Assembly: GCA_010645155.1 (NCBI GenBank)
Contig: CM021314.1
Span: 212,179 to 276,178 of the forward strand
DNA length: 64,000 bases
Direction of reading: 5' to 3'
Source: Tigriopus japonicus
Lineage: Eukaryota > Arthropoda > Copepoda > Harpacticoida > Harpacticidae
Shown: positions 1 through 12,700 of the stretch, piece after piece
Layout of the letters: each line of letters begins with the position of its first letter
How positions within the stretch are numbered: position 1 is the stretch's first letter
The notes under the pieces: model-generated
What the model saw: only the letters and a program-made list of their open reading frames with translations
The model's database searches: none
What the model was told of the DNA's origin: nothing
Program-made: the position numbers and the translations under genes

Positions 1-975
1 GAGAGCAGAAGCAGCAGAGTGGACACTCCAACATTGATAACGACTAGAACTAGAAGTCACAGGAACAAAGCTTCCCTCCAATAATCCAGTGTGTCCATCA
101 AGTTCTTTTTCCTTTGTTAGTGGAGATGTACAAGAAGATTTGATTTTCCTACAAGAGTCCTCTTAAAGTTGATTTAGGCGCTTTGGTCAGCTTGTGACCT
201 AAAAGTTTCCGAACCTTGAGAAGCATGTCATCTTGAGTCGCAAGGTCTTGACCTCAATTGCTTCAAAGTTCAAATGCATTATTTAAGGCTTCGCAATTTT
301 TTAAAGAAATTCGTGTTTGATTATCAATTCATAAAGCATTGTTCAGAAACATTCTTGATGCAAGAATGTTAAAAGTTCTTAAAGATTCTTTGGTATGCTA
401 ACTTATCATTTTGGAGCCGTTACTTATTCATTGAGTGCAAGGTTTGGAACAAAGAATGAGCGAATAGGTATTGTGATCAGAATGTTTGAAGATCATTAAT
501 TGACAGGAAAAATCACCTAGCTGGGTTCTCTGCGATTGAAAACAAATGTCAAATGTTCCATTCTTATGCACGCAAAATTTTAAATTCGTCAGGGGCAATT
601 TATTTCCATTTCTGTATAGCATTCAATGCCTTGTCAATCCTTGGTTTTGTCCCAAGAAAGTCGAGACTACTATGTAGTGGACTTAACCATCCGAAGAGAA
701 TATAAATCAGGATATTTTCGAATTTCATATCTGAGCCGGATTGAAAGAAAAACGGTCCTCTTCAGTGCTCACTGGTTCATGTTCCCCTCGACCTCGCATC
801 TTCTTCGAATCCTCTTTTTCGTGCTCCCTTCCTGAGGCCACGTTACTTGTCTACAGTCCTAACTCGGCCTCTGATGCTCTTTTTCCCCCTCTTGGAACTC
901 CTCCTTGGAGATCTCGAGTAAAATTTGCTGGATAGAACCCTTGCAGTTAGCATTCGCAAGATTTGAAATGAAAAA
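1..975. other. No gene seen
   Basis: Only short overlapping frames on both strands. I see no splice-linked coding text, RNA gene or repeat that I can support. Confidence 0.5.
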
Positions 976-1670
976 TCAGCTAGATCCACTGAAGACCACG
1001 GTCCAAAGAAAGAAGTCGAAAAGTTCACAATGACAAAGTTTCCCCAAGTTAAAGAAGATTTCCTTTAATAAGCACAGATTTAAGACTCGCTCGGGTCTAT
1101 CGAAAAGTCGTTTATTTCCCGTTTTATCCACCCACAAATATTTTACCCCGGTGATACGCGCTTCTTTCAAAGCTTCTTCCAGACTCTGTCCCTGAGAATA
1201 ATCTTTGAAAAAACAAGGTCCCTTGGTTGCAGAAACAAATAGCATCGATTTGTTGAGATGGAATGTAGATCAACGTTTCGATTGCCTAACTGCTTACTTA
1301 AAAGCATGTAGAGTGAGTATGAAGCCATTGATGAAAGAGGCCTCGTTGACAACCAAGCTTCTCCCACAGAGTCAAAAGTGCTGAACATATGTGGACAAAA
1401 ATGGGTCATCCATTTTACAAATCGAACGCGTTTAGATTTATCTCTCCTAATCACTAGCCAACTCAACTTATAGGAATCCCAATTGGTAGGGTTTTGATCA
1501 TCCCCAGGCAATGGCGAGTTTTTTGTAATGCCTAGGAAACACTCAAAGTCGTTGGGGAGAATCCACGAAATGGCAGATTCGACCCCCTTTTCTTCAATCA
1601 GGCGTGATAATTCGTTGATCAGGACAACACGTTTTGGAAAAGCTTTGAGTGGAGAATTTCGTCCAAAGAC
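976..1670 (-). CDS. Possible 3' end of an unrecognised protein-coding gene (two exons) or its pseudogene
   Basis: Two overlapping open frames on the - strand look like real protein and can be joined. Exon A (1298-1670, acceptor tggtctcag) encodes text such as INELSRLIEEKGVESAISWI and KLSWLVIRRDKSKRVRFVKW. A donor GTAAGC at 1297 and an acceptor ttttttcaaag at 1203 define a 95-bp intron, after which exon B (976-1202) continues in frame with SLEEALKEARITGVKYLWVD and KRLFDRPERVLNLCLLKEI before a stop. No start codon is visible: the frame is closed by a TGA at about 1730, so more 5' exons would be needed. I do not recognise the family. A frameshifted pseudogene would look similar. Confidence 0.35.
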
Positions 1671-1699
1671 CTGAGACCAAAGACTTCTCCAGCCCAATT

Positions 1700-4600
1700 C
1701 AGGGACATTGTTCCATTTCGAGAGATTTCAGCATGGTTTACGTGTCCATTGTCCATCATGGCTGGCAAGCGTTGACCTCGAACCTTGGATGTGCGTCAAA
1801 GCTTTAGAAACGTGATAAAAATTTACCAACCGTAAAATATTGAATCTGATATCGTTACACAGCTGTGGTGTCACTTTCCTGAATAAGAGGTTACAGAGGT
1901 GGGGTTAAGAGACAAACTTCAAATCTTGCAAAGAAAGTTTCGAGAAAGGGAGAGAAATCCTTCCTCATCGAAGGATTCCTACAGATGGACTATCTGAAAA
2001 ATGAACAATTGGGAAGACGAAAAATCCCTAACAAAAAGGCGTGTCATAGGAATCTACTCGTGGCTGGCATCAGTGTCTATTGATGTTCCAGAAATAATGT
2101 TAAACAACTAAAGGGAGCGTAGGAATGCACGTTTCTACTTTCACCTTTTGATAGCCGTTTCTTCGCATTAAGCATTAATCATCTTCACTTTCTCCATTAA
2201 TTGAGATGCAATTTGCTCTACAGACATAGTAGATGATAACGTTACATAACAAATCATTGCGGTGGTTTCTCCTAGAGAAGCTCACGTGAAAGCAGCGTCA
2301 ACGAGGTCAAGTTGTTGGTCTTTTATGAAGTTTCAAATGTTTGCCGTTGGTGTCGCCACCTCCAACCCAGGAAGTTCAAGTTAAAATGAAATTCAACTGT
2401 GCAGTCATGTGAAGTAAATTATGCCAATAACGATCAATTCAGTTTTCAAATTGCATAATAAGCAGTGCTCATGCTATTGCTTACATATTTTTTGGGTCAA
2501 AATCGGCTGCATTTTTCTCTCTTGCACTGCTTGGTTTGTTGTGCTTTTTTGAAGCTTCCCCTTAAAGCCACTTGTCGCTAGGGTCAAGTTGACGCTTCTA
2601 TCCCATAAGCTTCTTTAGTTTCTCCGACCACAAAAGTGAGAAGTTAACAAACGGATGAAGATTAACCTTCACACGATACAAGCAATGCCCAATTAAATTC
2701 ACGAGCTCATCTTTGGCTTCGATAATTTTCTGTAAGCATTTTCAATTTCATCAACTTGATAATCAAAATCAAATGCCTTAAACGGAACTTAAAACTCTAT
2801 CAGCCCGGTATCCCAATTAACCAAATAAATTGTGTCATTCGAAGTCTTTGGCATATTTTTTGTGTAAAGTTCTCCCGGGAACTTGAACTTGTTCAAAACC
2901 ATTACTATATCATTCACTACAATTAGATTGGTGTCCAAGAACTTAATTTCAATTACATAAGTTTCAAAAACAATCAATTAGACAAAATTGAAGTAATCAC
3001 ACCTGAAAGGAAGTTAATTATTTTGAAGATAAGACATACAACAATTCATGGCAATTGATTTCTGACGCTTTTAAGGCATTTTTCTCAATGCACTTTTCGT
3101 GCAAAGACGGCAGACCCAACTAAAATGTTGTGCGCTAAAAGTGCAAATGTTGAACTATACTTAGGCTTTATTTAAGACGTCATCATGTTCTTCATATGGA
3201 CCAAAACTTGATCGAGCATAACTCGATACAATCATTTGGCTCGTACAACCGAACCAAAAAAATGAAAACATTTTGAAATAGTTTATCACGAAATGCCAGG
3301 ACAAAAATGAATACGGAAAACAATTCGTTACTGTCAGGCTAAGATTATTTTTTGTATAGGAGTACACGTCCGGTTCTTTCGGCATTGATGGGCCGTATTG
3401 ACCCACTAACCGAATCAGTTTCTTTTTTCTGATGTTGTTGTTCCTCCTCATTTCGTTGGATGAAGTGAAGATAAACCATACGTATCCAGTGTAATTGAGA
3501 GCCATCTTTGACAAATAAAAGCTTGGTACGTACTCATTTGTTTGTCGGATTTGCTTGGTTGCCCACTTTGTTGACGTTTTTCATACCAATGAGGGACACA
3601 AGTTCCATTATCTTAGGTCAAACACAAGTTTGTTTCTGGTTCGCAATGACAAGAAACCTCTCTATTCTGGTGAAAGCTGTACGTATTAATGCAAGATTTG
3701 GCAAACCTTAAACACTGGAACAAGTGATTTTACTCATTTTCCCATCGTAAATTGTTTGGCTTGCAATCATTTTAAGATCTTAAAACTGTATTAGTAACTA
3801 GAGGTGGTGTTTTAATATGAGTTTAAACTTATCATGCCACTTCAAAACCCAAATGAGAAATATCTTAAATGAGCTGCTAAGGAACATGCCAAAAGAGGAT
3901 GAACAATCTTGTGCATTTTTACGAGAGCCACGCTTGTTTTCCGCGAAATTTGAAATTTGAGCTAATCAGTCAATTCCAAGTGTTTGAAGAATCAAACAGT
4001 AGATATCTACCAAGGAAATATTTCCTCGAAATTTACCCAAGGTATTGATTGGAAGTCATATTATCACTCATTTTTTGGTGACGTGTAATAATGCCGAGTC
4101 CAGAATTCTGTCTCGTGATAGAAAATCTCGTCCCAGGTACGAATGGTACATTAATTCGCTGAATGTATTTCACCTACCTTTAACCTACCATATTTTGATG
4201 CACCCATTTTTATAAAAGTAGCTTTTACACATCATCATGTATCTGCTTATTATCTTAAATTTGAGAGGATTTTCGGAGACGACTTATGTTATGTAGATTT
4301 TGTTTACTTTCTTTCCTTTCAGACTGAGCCATGACGTTATTTTGTTTCGGGTATAGTATATGAAAATTTAATGAAAATGAATATCTGAACACTTAACACA
4401 AAAATTACAAACGACCCTTGATATAACATCACCCTCGAAATATGAAAAAAAAATAACAGCAATAACCTGGCGCAGAAACGGATTAGATGTATTCTGAGAA
4501 GGGCTCGTTGCGATTGCACCCGGACATGAAAGTTTTTTTTTGTAATTTTGAACCAAAATATCTTGATTTTGTAAGATTAGATTTGAACGGCTTACCGTCC

Positions 4601-6751
4601 AATTTACCCCGAAATAGTCTCTCTATCATTGAAAATGATATTTGGGATGCTGGAGGCGGCTCAAGTAACCCTACTTGATAGTAACCCTGACATTTTGAAA
4701 CCCTGAAAACTAGTTAGTTTTCAAGAAAAGAGTCGTTGTACAACCGTGAGCTCGGATGGTCGATTAAACGCCCTCTCAATTTTCAGGTGTTAGATATATT
4801 ATTAGCGATCTAGGGAGATGCCAGTGCAGATGCCATCGACCAAATTGAAAAGCTTTTGACCAACAAGATTCTTATTTCCAGCTTTAACTGCTCTTTATTG
4901 GTTTCTTGTTTTCTAGAAAGCTTCTCTCTCTTTTTGTAAAGCCCAATATTCGGAGAAATAACAAAAACCTGATGATCTTTGTCCAAATAATTTGGACATG
5001 AATATGGGTATGAAGACTAAAACTTACGACGAAGACTAATGACTTTATGTTTATTACAATTTAAATTCCTGTTTGTGTTTGAGAATCAAAAAATTTCATA
5101 AACAGGAGATTTTTTTGATATACTTGGTTACTATTCATGTGTGGCAAATGGAAAAGTTCGATTGAATGGGTCGACTTCAATAAAGCTCAATAAACCCTAT
5201 CATTGTCATGAGTCAAGATGTTCCGCCCCATAATTTTGCACCTTGTACCGTATGCTCATTCCTTGTTGATGTCTTTATCAAAAGTGATGAAACAATGGAC
5301 GTCTTTCAGAGCGACGATTTGGACTTTCTTCACGTCCGTTTACCCAAATCCTGTTACTCTTATGTGTCTGAAGTGGCTGCTCAATTACACAGAAAGATGT
5401 GTCCAACACAGAGGTTGGCCCACTTTTGGTCGCATTCATTGTTCCCAATTGATGCAGAATGCCGGAAGTCTTGAAATATTTTGTCCCTTCGAAAGCAAGA
5501 GCACGAAGTAGACTTAAAGTTTTAGTCTGTACCCAAAGTGAACCGTCATTTGGGGCTGTTTTCATTCTCAATGGTGTATGAAGGTTTTAGTCTGACGAGT
5601 GGTTATTCAACCAACCATGGTCATCACAACGGAGCCTACCAAATAGCCCTTGAGTAACGTGATCATTGATGGATGGAGGGAGGCTGATTTTACCGGTCTG
5701 ATTGTCGAGTGCCTCGGAGCTTTTTAGGAGCCATAGAACATGGAAGCTCCTTCTGTCACGAGTTGTTGTGGTACAATGGGCCTCTCTCGCTTGACTCGAT
5801 TCGTGATGAAATTTGCTCATCAAGAAAGCTTGCTCTGAGCCATTAGGGAAAAGCAAACCCAAATCAAAACACATGCTCATACCATCACGAGAAGATCTAA
5901 AAGGGCAACCAGCCAACAGAGAGTGTATGGTTTCACGGCTGGTATTGGATCGGATTCAAAGGCTTCATGAAAAATACGTTTCGAAATGGGCAAAAACGCT
6001 ACCTGGACCAACCCACGCTTACCTAAATCTTCCGGAAATGTCTATAATAGGATTGCTTTTGAGTGTTATTGGAGAAATATTGTTTATGCGTGTGCTGGAT
6101 GGTTGGTGGTCAGCAAACATGATATCTCTCCATGGTTGTCCACTTGTAAGATTTATTTGCCTGATGATGGACGAACATGGTGCTTGGAGTCAATAGAAAT
6201 GCTCTTCCGTGGCGAAGCTCTTTCTTTCTCCCTCTCTCTCTCTCTCGTTTGTACCCTTTTTGTGCCCTTCCTCATCATCGCCAAAAACATTATCCTCATC
6301 ATGCCCCACTCAAGTTCAGTCTTCGAAGGGGAAATCCCAGCCCGTGCCATTGGGCAATGGGATGAAATGGAAAACACAAACAAGAGACCATCACCATCCG
6401 ATCATATTTTGCTTGATCATTGAATTTTGATGTCCACTGACATACTCGTACGTGTAATCGCCTTTCTCCGTGTTTTAGGACAGGAGAATAAGCTCAACCA
6501 GCCACCAGTCAGCATTTTGATTTGTGGCGAATGCAAATTTGCGGAGGTTTGTGGCGCTGTTTCAACGGTGTTTTCAAGGAAAGCAATGTTTTGTTTATTT
6601 CAAATAAAAATGGATATGTGCATGAATCGGCCAATCCAAAGACCAATGGGCGATTCTCACCATTCACAGGAGTTAAAAGAAAAGAAATAAAAGCGTGCGT
6701 GGACCGCAAAATCGAGCCATTTACCATATTCGACACCGGTTTTCATTTCAG
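1700..6751. other. Mostly non-coding upstream region of the GABA receptor gene
   Basis: AT-leaning sequence with scattered short frames. The missing first exon(s) of the receptor gene may lie near its right end. An ATG at about 6198 opens a hydrophobic frame (MLFRGEALSFSLSLSLVCTL) over a CT-repeat tract, but it has no convincing donor in the phase needed to join 6752. Confidence 0.4.
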
Positions 6752-9700
6752 TTCCACATCTCAATCGCGCCTATCACCCGAGCATTGGCTTCAAATGGAA
6801 CGGGAAGAAAACAAGATCCAACACCAACAACGGTCTTACCCGCAATCGAGCAATCAGCTTCAAATCCAATCTCCAAACGCGTCCATGGTGTTCCCCGTGA
6901 ACAATTTCAATCATCTGGGCTCGCAAATGCAGCCAGAGCAACGGCAACAACAACAACAACAGCAGCACCAACAGCACGTGCGCCTACCCAAATTCATTCA
7001 CATCACTTCGAATATGATCAAGATGATGATGGTCTCCAATAAGAGTGAGGCTGAGGGTCAACCCTTTCGAAGTCGGCGAGTTCGGCGTCAAGACGACGAT
7101 GATGCATTCAGTAAAAATATCACTAAAATCCTTGAGGATTTGCTCAAAGACTACGACAAAACTGAAAGGCCATCATTCCGCTCAGGTATCGGGTTTCATC
7201 AATCAGAAAACGTGCGAGAATATTGAATATTTCGACTATTTTTTTAGGCAAGCCTACGAAGGTTAAAATCAATATCCTCGTTCGAAGTATGGGTCCAATA
7301 TCGGAGGAGGCTATGGTGAGTGTCTTCGTCACAAGATTCATATTTTCAAACATTTATTTGTCAAGCGTTGACGTGGAAATTCGGCGTATTGAAATGCATG
7401 AAGAATGATTGCAAGTGTGTGTGCGTGTGTCAAGAAGGCAAGGCAGCAATGTTTTGGAAAGGATCGATCCACTTCCGGATGGATGGGATCGGTAATGGAA
7501 AAGCCAACTTCGTTTGACAGTTTTTCTTCAAATGGATGGACATGATACGAAAGAGTACTCGCAATAGCGGTAATACCATTGGTACGCACGCATATTTGAG
7601 CATTGGCTTTGTTTTAGGACTACTCGATGGATTGCTACTTTCGTCAATATTGGAGAGACGAGCGGCTGAGTTTCACGGGGGTGAAGAAGAATGCCCATTC
7701 GCTGTCCATTAATCAACTCAGTCTCAATGTGAAGATGTTGGAGAAAATATGGAAGCCCGATACATACTTCCACAACGGTCTTAGTTCCTATATCCACACG
7801 ATTACCCGACCAAACAAGCTCTTGCGGATTTCAGAGCACGGTGATATAACCTATTCGATGCGGTGAGCCATGTTCACCACCAACTACGGTATTAAAAAAA
7901 TGCCCCCATTAGAGACAAATCTCATTTTGCATTAGAAAATTCCTGCAGAAATTATGTACTTTCAAGGTGAATACTAACCATTTTGGAAACTCATTTGAGG
8001 TGAGTTTCAAGTTTGGCAAGTATCTGGTGATGACTTTGATTACAACACGAGCATCGTGTTTGTCTTGGAATGCATCACTTCAAAGTGATTCGAAAATTAG
8101 GTGTTTCTGAAGATGACGCTCGAGAGGTTTGATCTTTCACTGTCACCTGCAGTTCTTCAGACTCAAAGCGATAGAAAATGAGTTCGTTGTCTGCGGATAA
8201 ACATTGCACGCACCCACGTTCAAAGTGAACTGGACGACAACTTTGGACTCAAGTTTGGGGTTTCCAAGTTGGCAGATCGAACTTGTGAATCCGTTGGGCA
8301 GAAAATAGTTCATCTTGAGAAACGACCCAAATGAAATTAGGCTTTTGGATACCGAATTGAATGCTTTCCGTCTGATGAAATGAATTATCCGTCCTTTGCA
8401 GCCTTACAATCAAAGCCAAATGCCCAATGATGTTGAGGAGTTTCCCCATGGATTGGCAATCTTGCCCATTGGTAATCGGAAGCTGTGAGTGACATATGTG
8501 TCGATAAATTTCGCTTTTCTTTCTTCTTTGTGCTTTCCTCGAATTACTTCAAGTAGTACCTCCTCGATTGATTCCCTTAATTTTGTATTGCACGGGGTTC
8601 AATTGCAAGAAAACCTAGTACCTTTTACTGTATTAAGTAATTTTGGGTGAATATTTTTATCCGCAATTGCCTTTCAATTAACATCCAGTTCGTTCCACGA
8701 TTCAAGTCATTGAGGGTTCCAGGTATATTGATGAGCTTATGTGATAAGTAAATGGCGGAGAAATCAGTTGAATGCAAGAGCCAAAAAGAAGTTTTTATTT
8801 CATAAAATATCGCATCAAAGGGGCCAGAATTTTTGGCCAGAAATGTCCAAAAATGTTATTTTCTGACTAAAAATGGTCAATAAAAAAATTCTAACTTGAA
8901 ATGGACCCAAAAACTTTTTCTTGCAGAGAAATGGCAAAATTGTTTTTTCTTCTAAATCTGTAACTCAATAACCAAAAATTAGTTTGTCTGTTTTTTCCAA
9001 TCGGCAAATATTTTAAAATCGACTTTTAGGACTATACTTTTTGGAATCGTTCTTTTCCCTTGGAAAAAACTGACGACCTTTTTTCAGGTCGTGTTCAAAT
9101 TCCCCCAAACAGTTTTTTGGTCTGAAAATCTCGAAAAAAAAAGTTTCTTTTCGTTTGAAAATTGCGAATAAAAAAATTTGGGTCTGAAAAGCGCGAAGAT
9201 GTTTTTTTGGGTTTTAATATTGCGAAAAATGTTTTTTTTTTTCTGCTTAAAATTCCCCAAAAATGCGAAAATAAGTCAAAAATAAGTTGCAATGCTTAAA
9301 AATAGACTTTTTCAGGCAAACAAAGTTTTTAAACCGTTTAAGAAAAATCTTTTTGATCCTCGCTCTACTAATTAATAAGTTTCATCTTTGTTTATGCATG
9401 ATTTTTGTTGTTCAAGACACTGTAATTGCGGTATTTAACGATTTGTCTTTCCAGTTTCTGGCAAACTTTGATATTACGCCAAATAGGACCTCAAATTCCC
9501 ATTGATAATCAAGTAGTCGTGCACGAGTGTTTTAACAAATTGTGCTAATTTAAAACTTTTGGGCTTTCTGACCAGTCAGCAAATCTTAAGTTGCTATTCC
9601 TTATGAAGTTTGTATTTAATTTTGAGATCAGCAGCCCTATGTAACTTCTGTTCAGGAAAAATAGGAAATTATATTCGAGGAAGCTATTTTTGTGGTAAAG

Positions 9701-12700
9701 TACAAAGTAAAATATTCCAAAGGAAGTCGACCTGTAACTACGAAACTTACTTCACCTACTGTGGCACTTTCTAGTCTAGTTACAAGGTAATAGGAAGGAG
9801 AGTTGTTGAAACTGTTTGTACACGTACATAAATGAACAAATGAAACTATTTATTTACGTGAAAGTTTTGAAGCACTTAACTCTGATGAAATAAGTTTGCG
9901 AAAAAATTAGAAATTTCGTTCATAAATTCATCAGAGCAGGACAAAAGCTCACCATTAATACAACTTGGCATTCAAATTTATCCTAAAATGCAAAAAAAAA
10001 CCAATTCATGTAGGGAATTTCTACCCGTATCTGGTGACAACAAATAAAATACACAACAGATCGTCAACATCATGTGAGTGACTTATTCATGGTTTTAAGT
10101 TTCCGGTCCTTATTTGGCATACTAACGATGTCTAGCAGGAAGGCTTCAAGACCTAATCTATTCTCTGGCCATATTCGAAGGTACTGAAAGTCCAAATGAG
10201 TTTCACTTCCGCATAACGGGAGTGCTTGACGTAAGCTAATCTTTTGCTAGGTCCAACTTTGCCTCCAACTGGGATACTTTTCTTGCACGTTCTTGAGTCC
10301 AAACATTCCAACGCAACATTTTTTTCTATTTTCTCCTTGTACTTAATGGCTTAGTTTGGTTCTGTATGTACAATTTGCCAGCCAAGATGCTACTCCACAG
10401 TGAAAAACTTGATCTGCAAAAATGACTCGATTGAGGACTTCGTTTGTAACTAACGATTCTGGTTAAAACTTGTTAAGCACTTTAATCACATTCTTTAGGT
10501 GGATTGGCCAGCCAACTTACCACTCTTGTACGTGATGGATTTTACAACTCCTGAAAAACGAATGGGGACGATATTCTCTTTGAAGACACCCTTCTTATGC
10601 ATTGTACACCTTCCAATCGTGATACGGTTCTTTGCACATTGGCAAGATATTGAACCACACGCGTATATTCCCAAAGGGGTTCCAAACCACAATTCCTTCT
10701 ACTGGCAGATTTTTCTATCAAACGAGGAAAAGATTGTGCTGATTCAGGGCCAGACACTTCAATAGCTCGAAACGGATTGAACCAAAGTCAAATTTGAAAG
10801 CAAGCTATTTGGGAACTTATTGTGCACCTAAAAAATGTCAATGACATTTGACCTTCTCTGTCGCATATCTTTGATCAGGCAATTCTAACTTTCATAGTGA
10901 TTATTGGATCATATCGGGGATCCCCCGGTTTGCCACAAAAGATCCACGTCAAGAGGGAACAATTTGCTCAGGCTGCGCATCCAGTTGGACAACTAAGATG
11001 TCTTTTGGGTCGGAGGTTAAGTACTGCAGTAAGTGGTTAGCAGGAGGAACAGATAGATGGATGAACGAACGGGTGGTTGAACGAATTGCTCTCTAAACTA
11101 TATCAGGAAAGAATCTCGTTGATGTGAGGTATTCCCGTCACGTCGCTAAAAGGTCCTTGCAAAAAGTTAATTTTGGTCAAGCAAGATGATAGGAAGTGGT
11201 CGAGCCTAAGACACGAGGGAGTTGGAAGGCAGCGAGCAAAAACTCAAGGAATTTGCCCTACCACAGAGATTTAGGTGGCTAAGAATGTGTCACTTGATAT
11301 AAAAAGAATCTTTCCTCAAGTTTCGTTGCCACCGTTGGACGAGGATGAACCGACGACTTCGAGCCTGCCGAGCTTGATGGCCGTCAACCCTTGCCCGCCC
11401 ACTTAGTTGGCCTATTCCGAGGAATTTAACACTCGAGAGGGTCCTTCAAATTCAATTGTCACTGAGGTCATTGTGTCGCCTGAGCGAAAGGCTTTCGAAA
11501 GGCTTTCAAGATGGATTTCCATTGTGCCAGGAGGTTTCCCACCAATACCTCCAGAGTGATTTAATCCCGTCTCCACAAATAGAGTCAACTTGAAACGTCT
11601 GTCCGATAAGTTTATTTACTGTAGTACATCTTGGCTCACTCATGAGAAAAAGACCCTTGACATCGTCAATCCTCACACCCTTCCTTTGGGTTCCATGGAA
11701 CAGTTGAAAGAGAGGGGAGATCGACGACTGACATTTCTCACATTGTGACACCAGTAGCTACTCGGAATCCATGTCCCCCATCTCCCCGAGGCATTTGGAT
11801 GCACTCACTCTCCACGAATCTCGATTTGTGAATCGATTTCAGTGTTCTCATTTTATCGTCAACTTCGAGATTGGCCTCGTTTTTCTTGCCCTTGGCCCAG
11901 CAGCCTTATTTCGTGGTTTAGTGACATGGGGAAGGACCCTGAGGGACTGGTGGGCAGGCCTTGTGATGATCTTTTTTATTCGTCTTTTATTCCATTTCAT
12001 TCATTTTTAGTTGCCTACACTGAAGACGAAGTGCTTTATATCTGGTCGAATCCTCAAAACGCCGTGGGCTACGAAGGAAAACTTGAACTCTCTCAATTCG
12101 ATATCAAGCACACGTCTTTCAGAGGATTAAACTATTCAAGAGGACACAGCAGTAAGCAAAAAAGAAAATCCGCTTGTATGCTGGGAACAAGGATGAACTC
12201 GGATTTAGGTATATCTAACCACTTTGATTCTCGTTTCCAGGTGGGAGATACTCGGTGCTTCAAGTGGTAATCGCTCTTCAAAGGCACACGGGCTACTTCC
12301 TAATCCAGATCTACTTGCCTTGTACCCTTCTGGTCATCATGTCTTGGGTAGGGTTTTGGTTGAATCGCGAGGCCACATCCGATCGCATTGGATTAGGTAA
12401 GTGATTTGAAATATGTACATCGGTGAAGGCACCCCAGATATAGATTCATTGCGTACACGTAATCTGGACATTTTTTTGAAAATAATGACATTTTAATCGA
12501 TAGTTCCAATTTTCCACTTAACGAAAACTTTCCAAAACGTTCGTTTTACAAAGAACAAGCTTGAAAAGATTACTTACACTCGTGATTCACTATTTTTTAC
12601 CTCACTTTATCATCCTTACTTTTGAATCATTTTTCATCATTGCAAAGGTATATCGTTACTACAAATATTAGGGAACGACAAATTTTGAAAACATTTTCGG

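Larger units (their letters stand above)
8472..12010 (+). other. Large intron of the GABA receptor gene
   Basis: The 3.5-kb intron between the Cys-loop exon and the exon encoding AYTEDEVLYIW. It holds a degenerate T/A-rich tandem repeat (9110-9275), a decayed coding-like tract (11170-11560) and probably an unplaced microexon. Confidence 0.8.

Noticed and set aside
5986..6423. 145-codon frame with hydrophobic segment as first exon of the GABA receptor
   Set aside because: No good splice donor in the phase required to join the exon at 6752.
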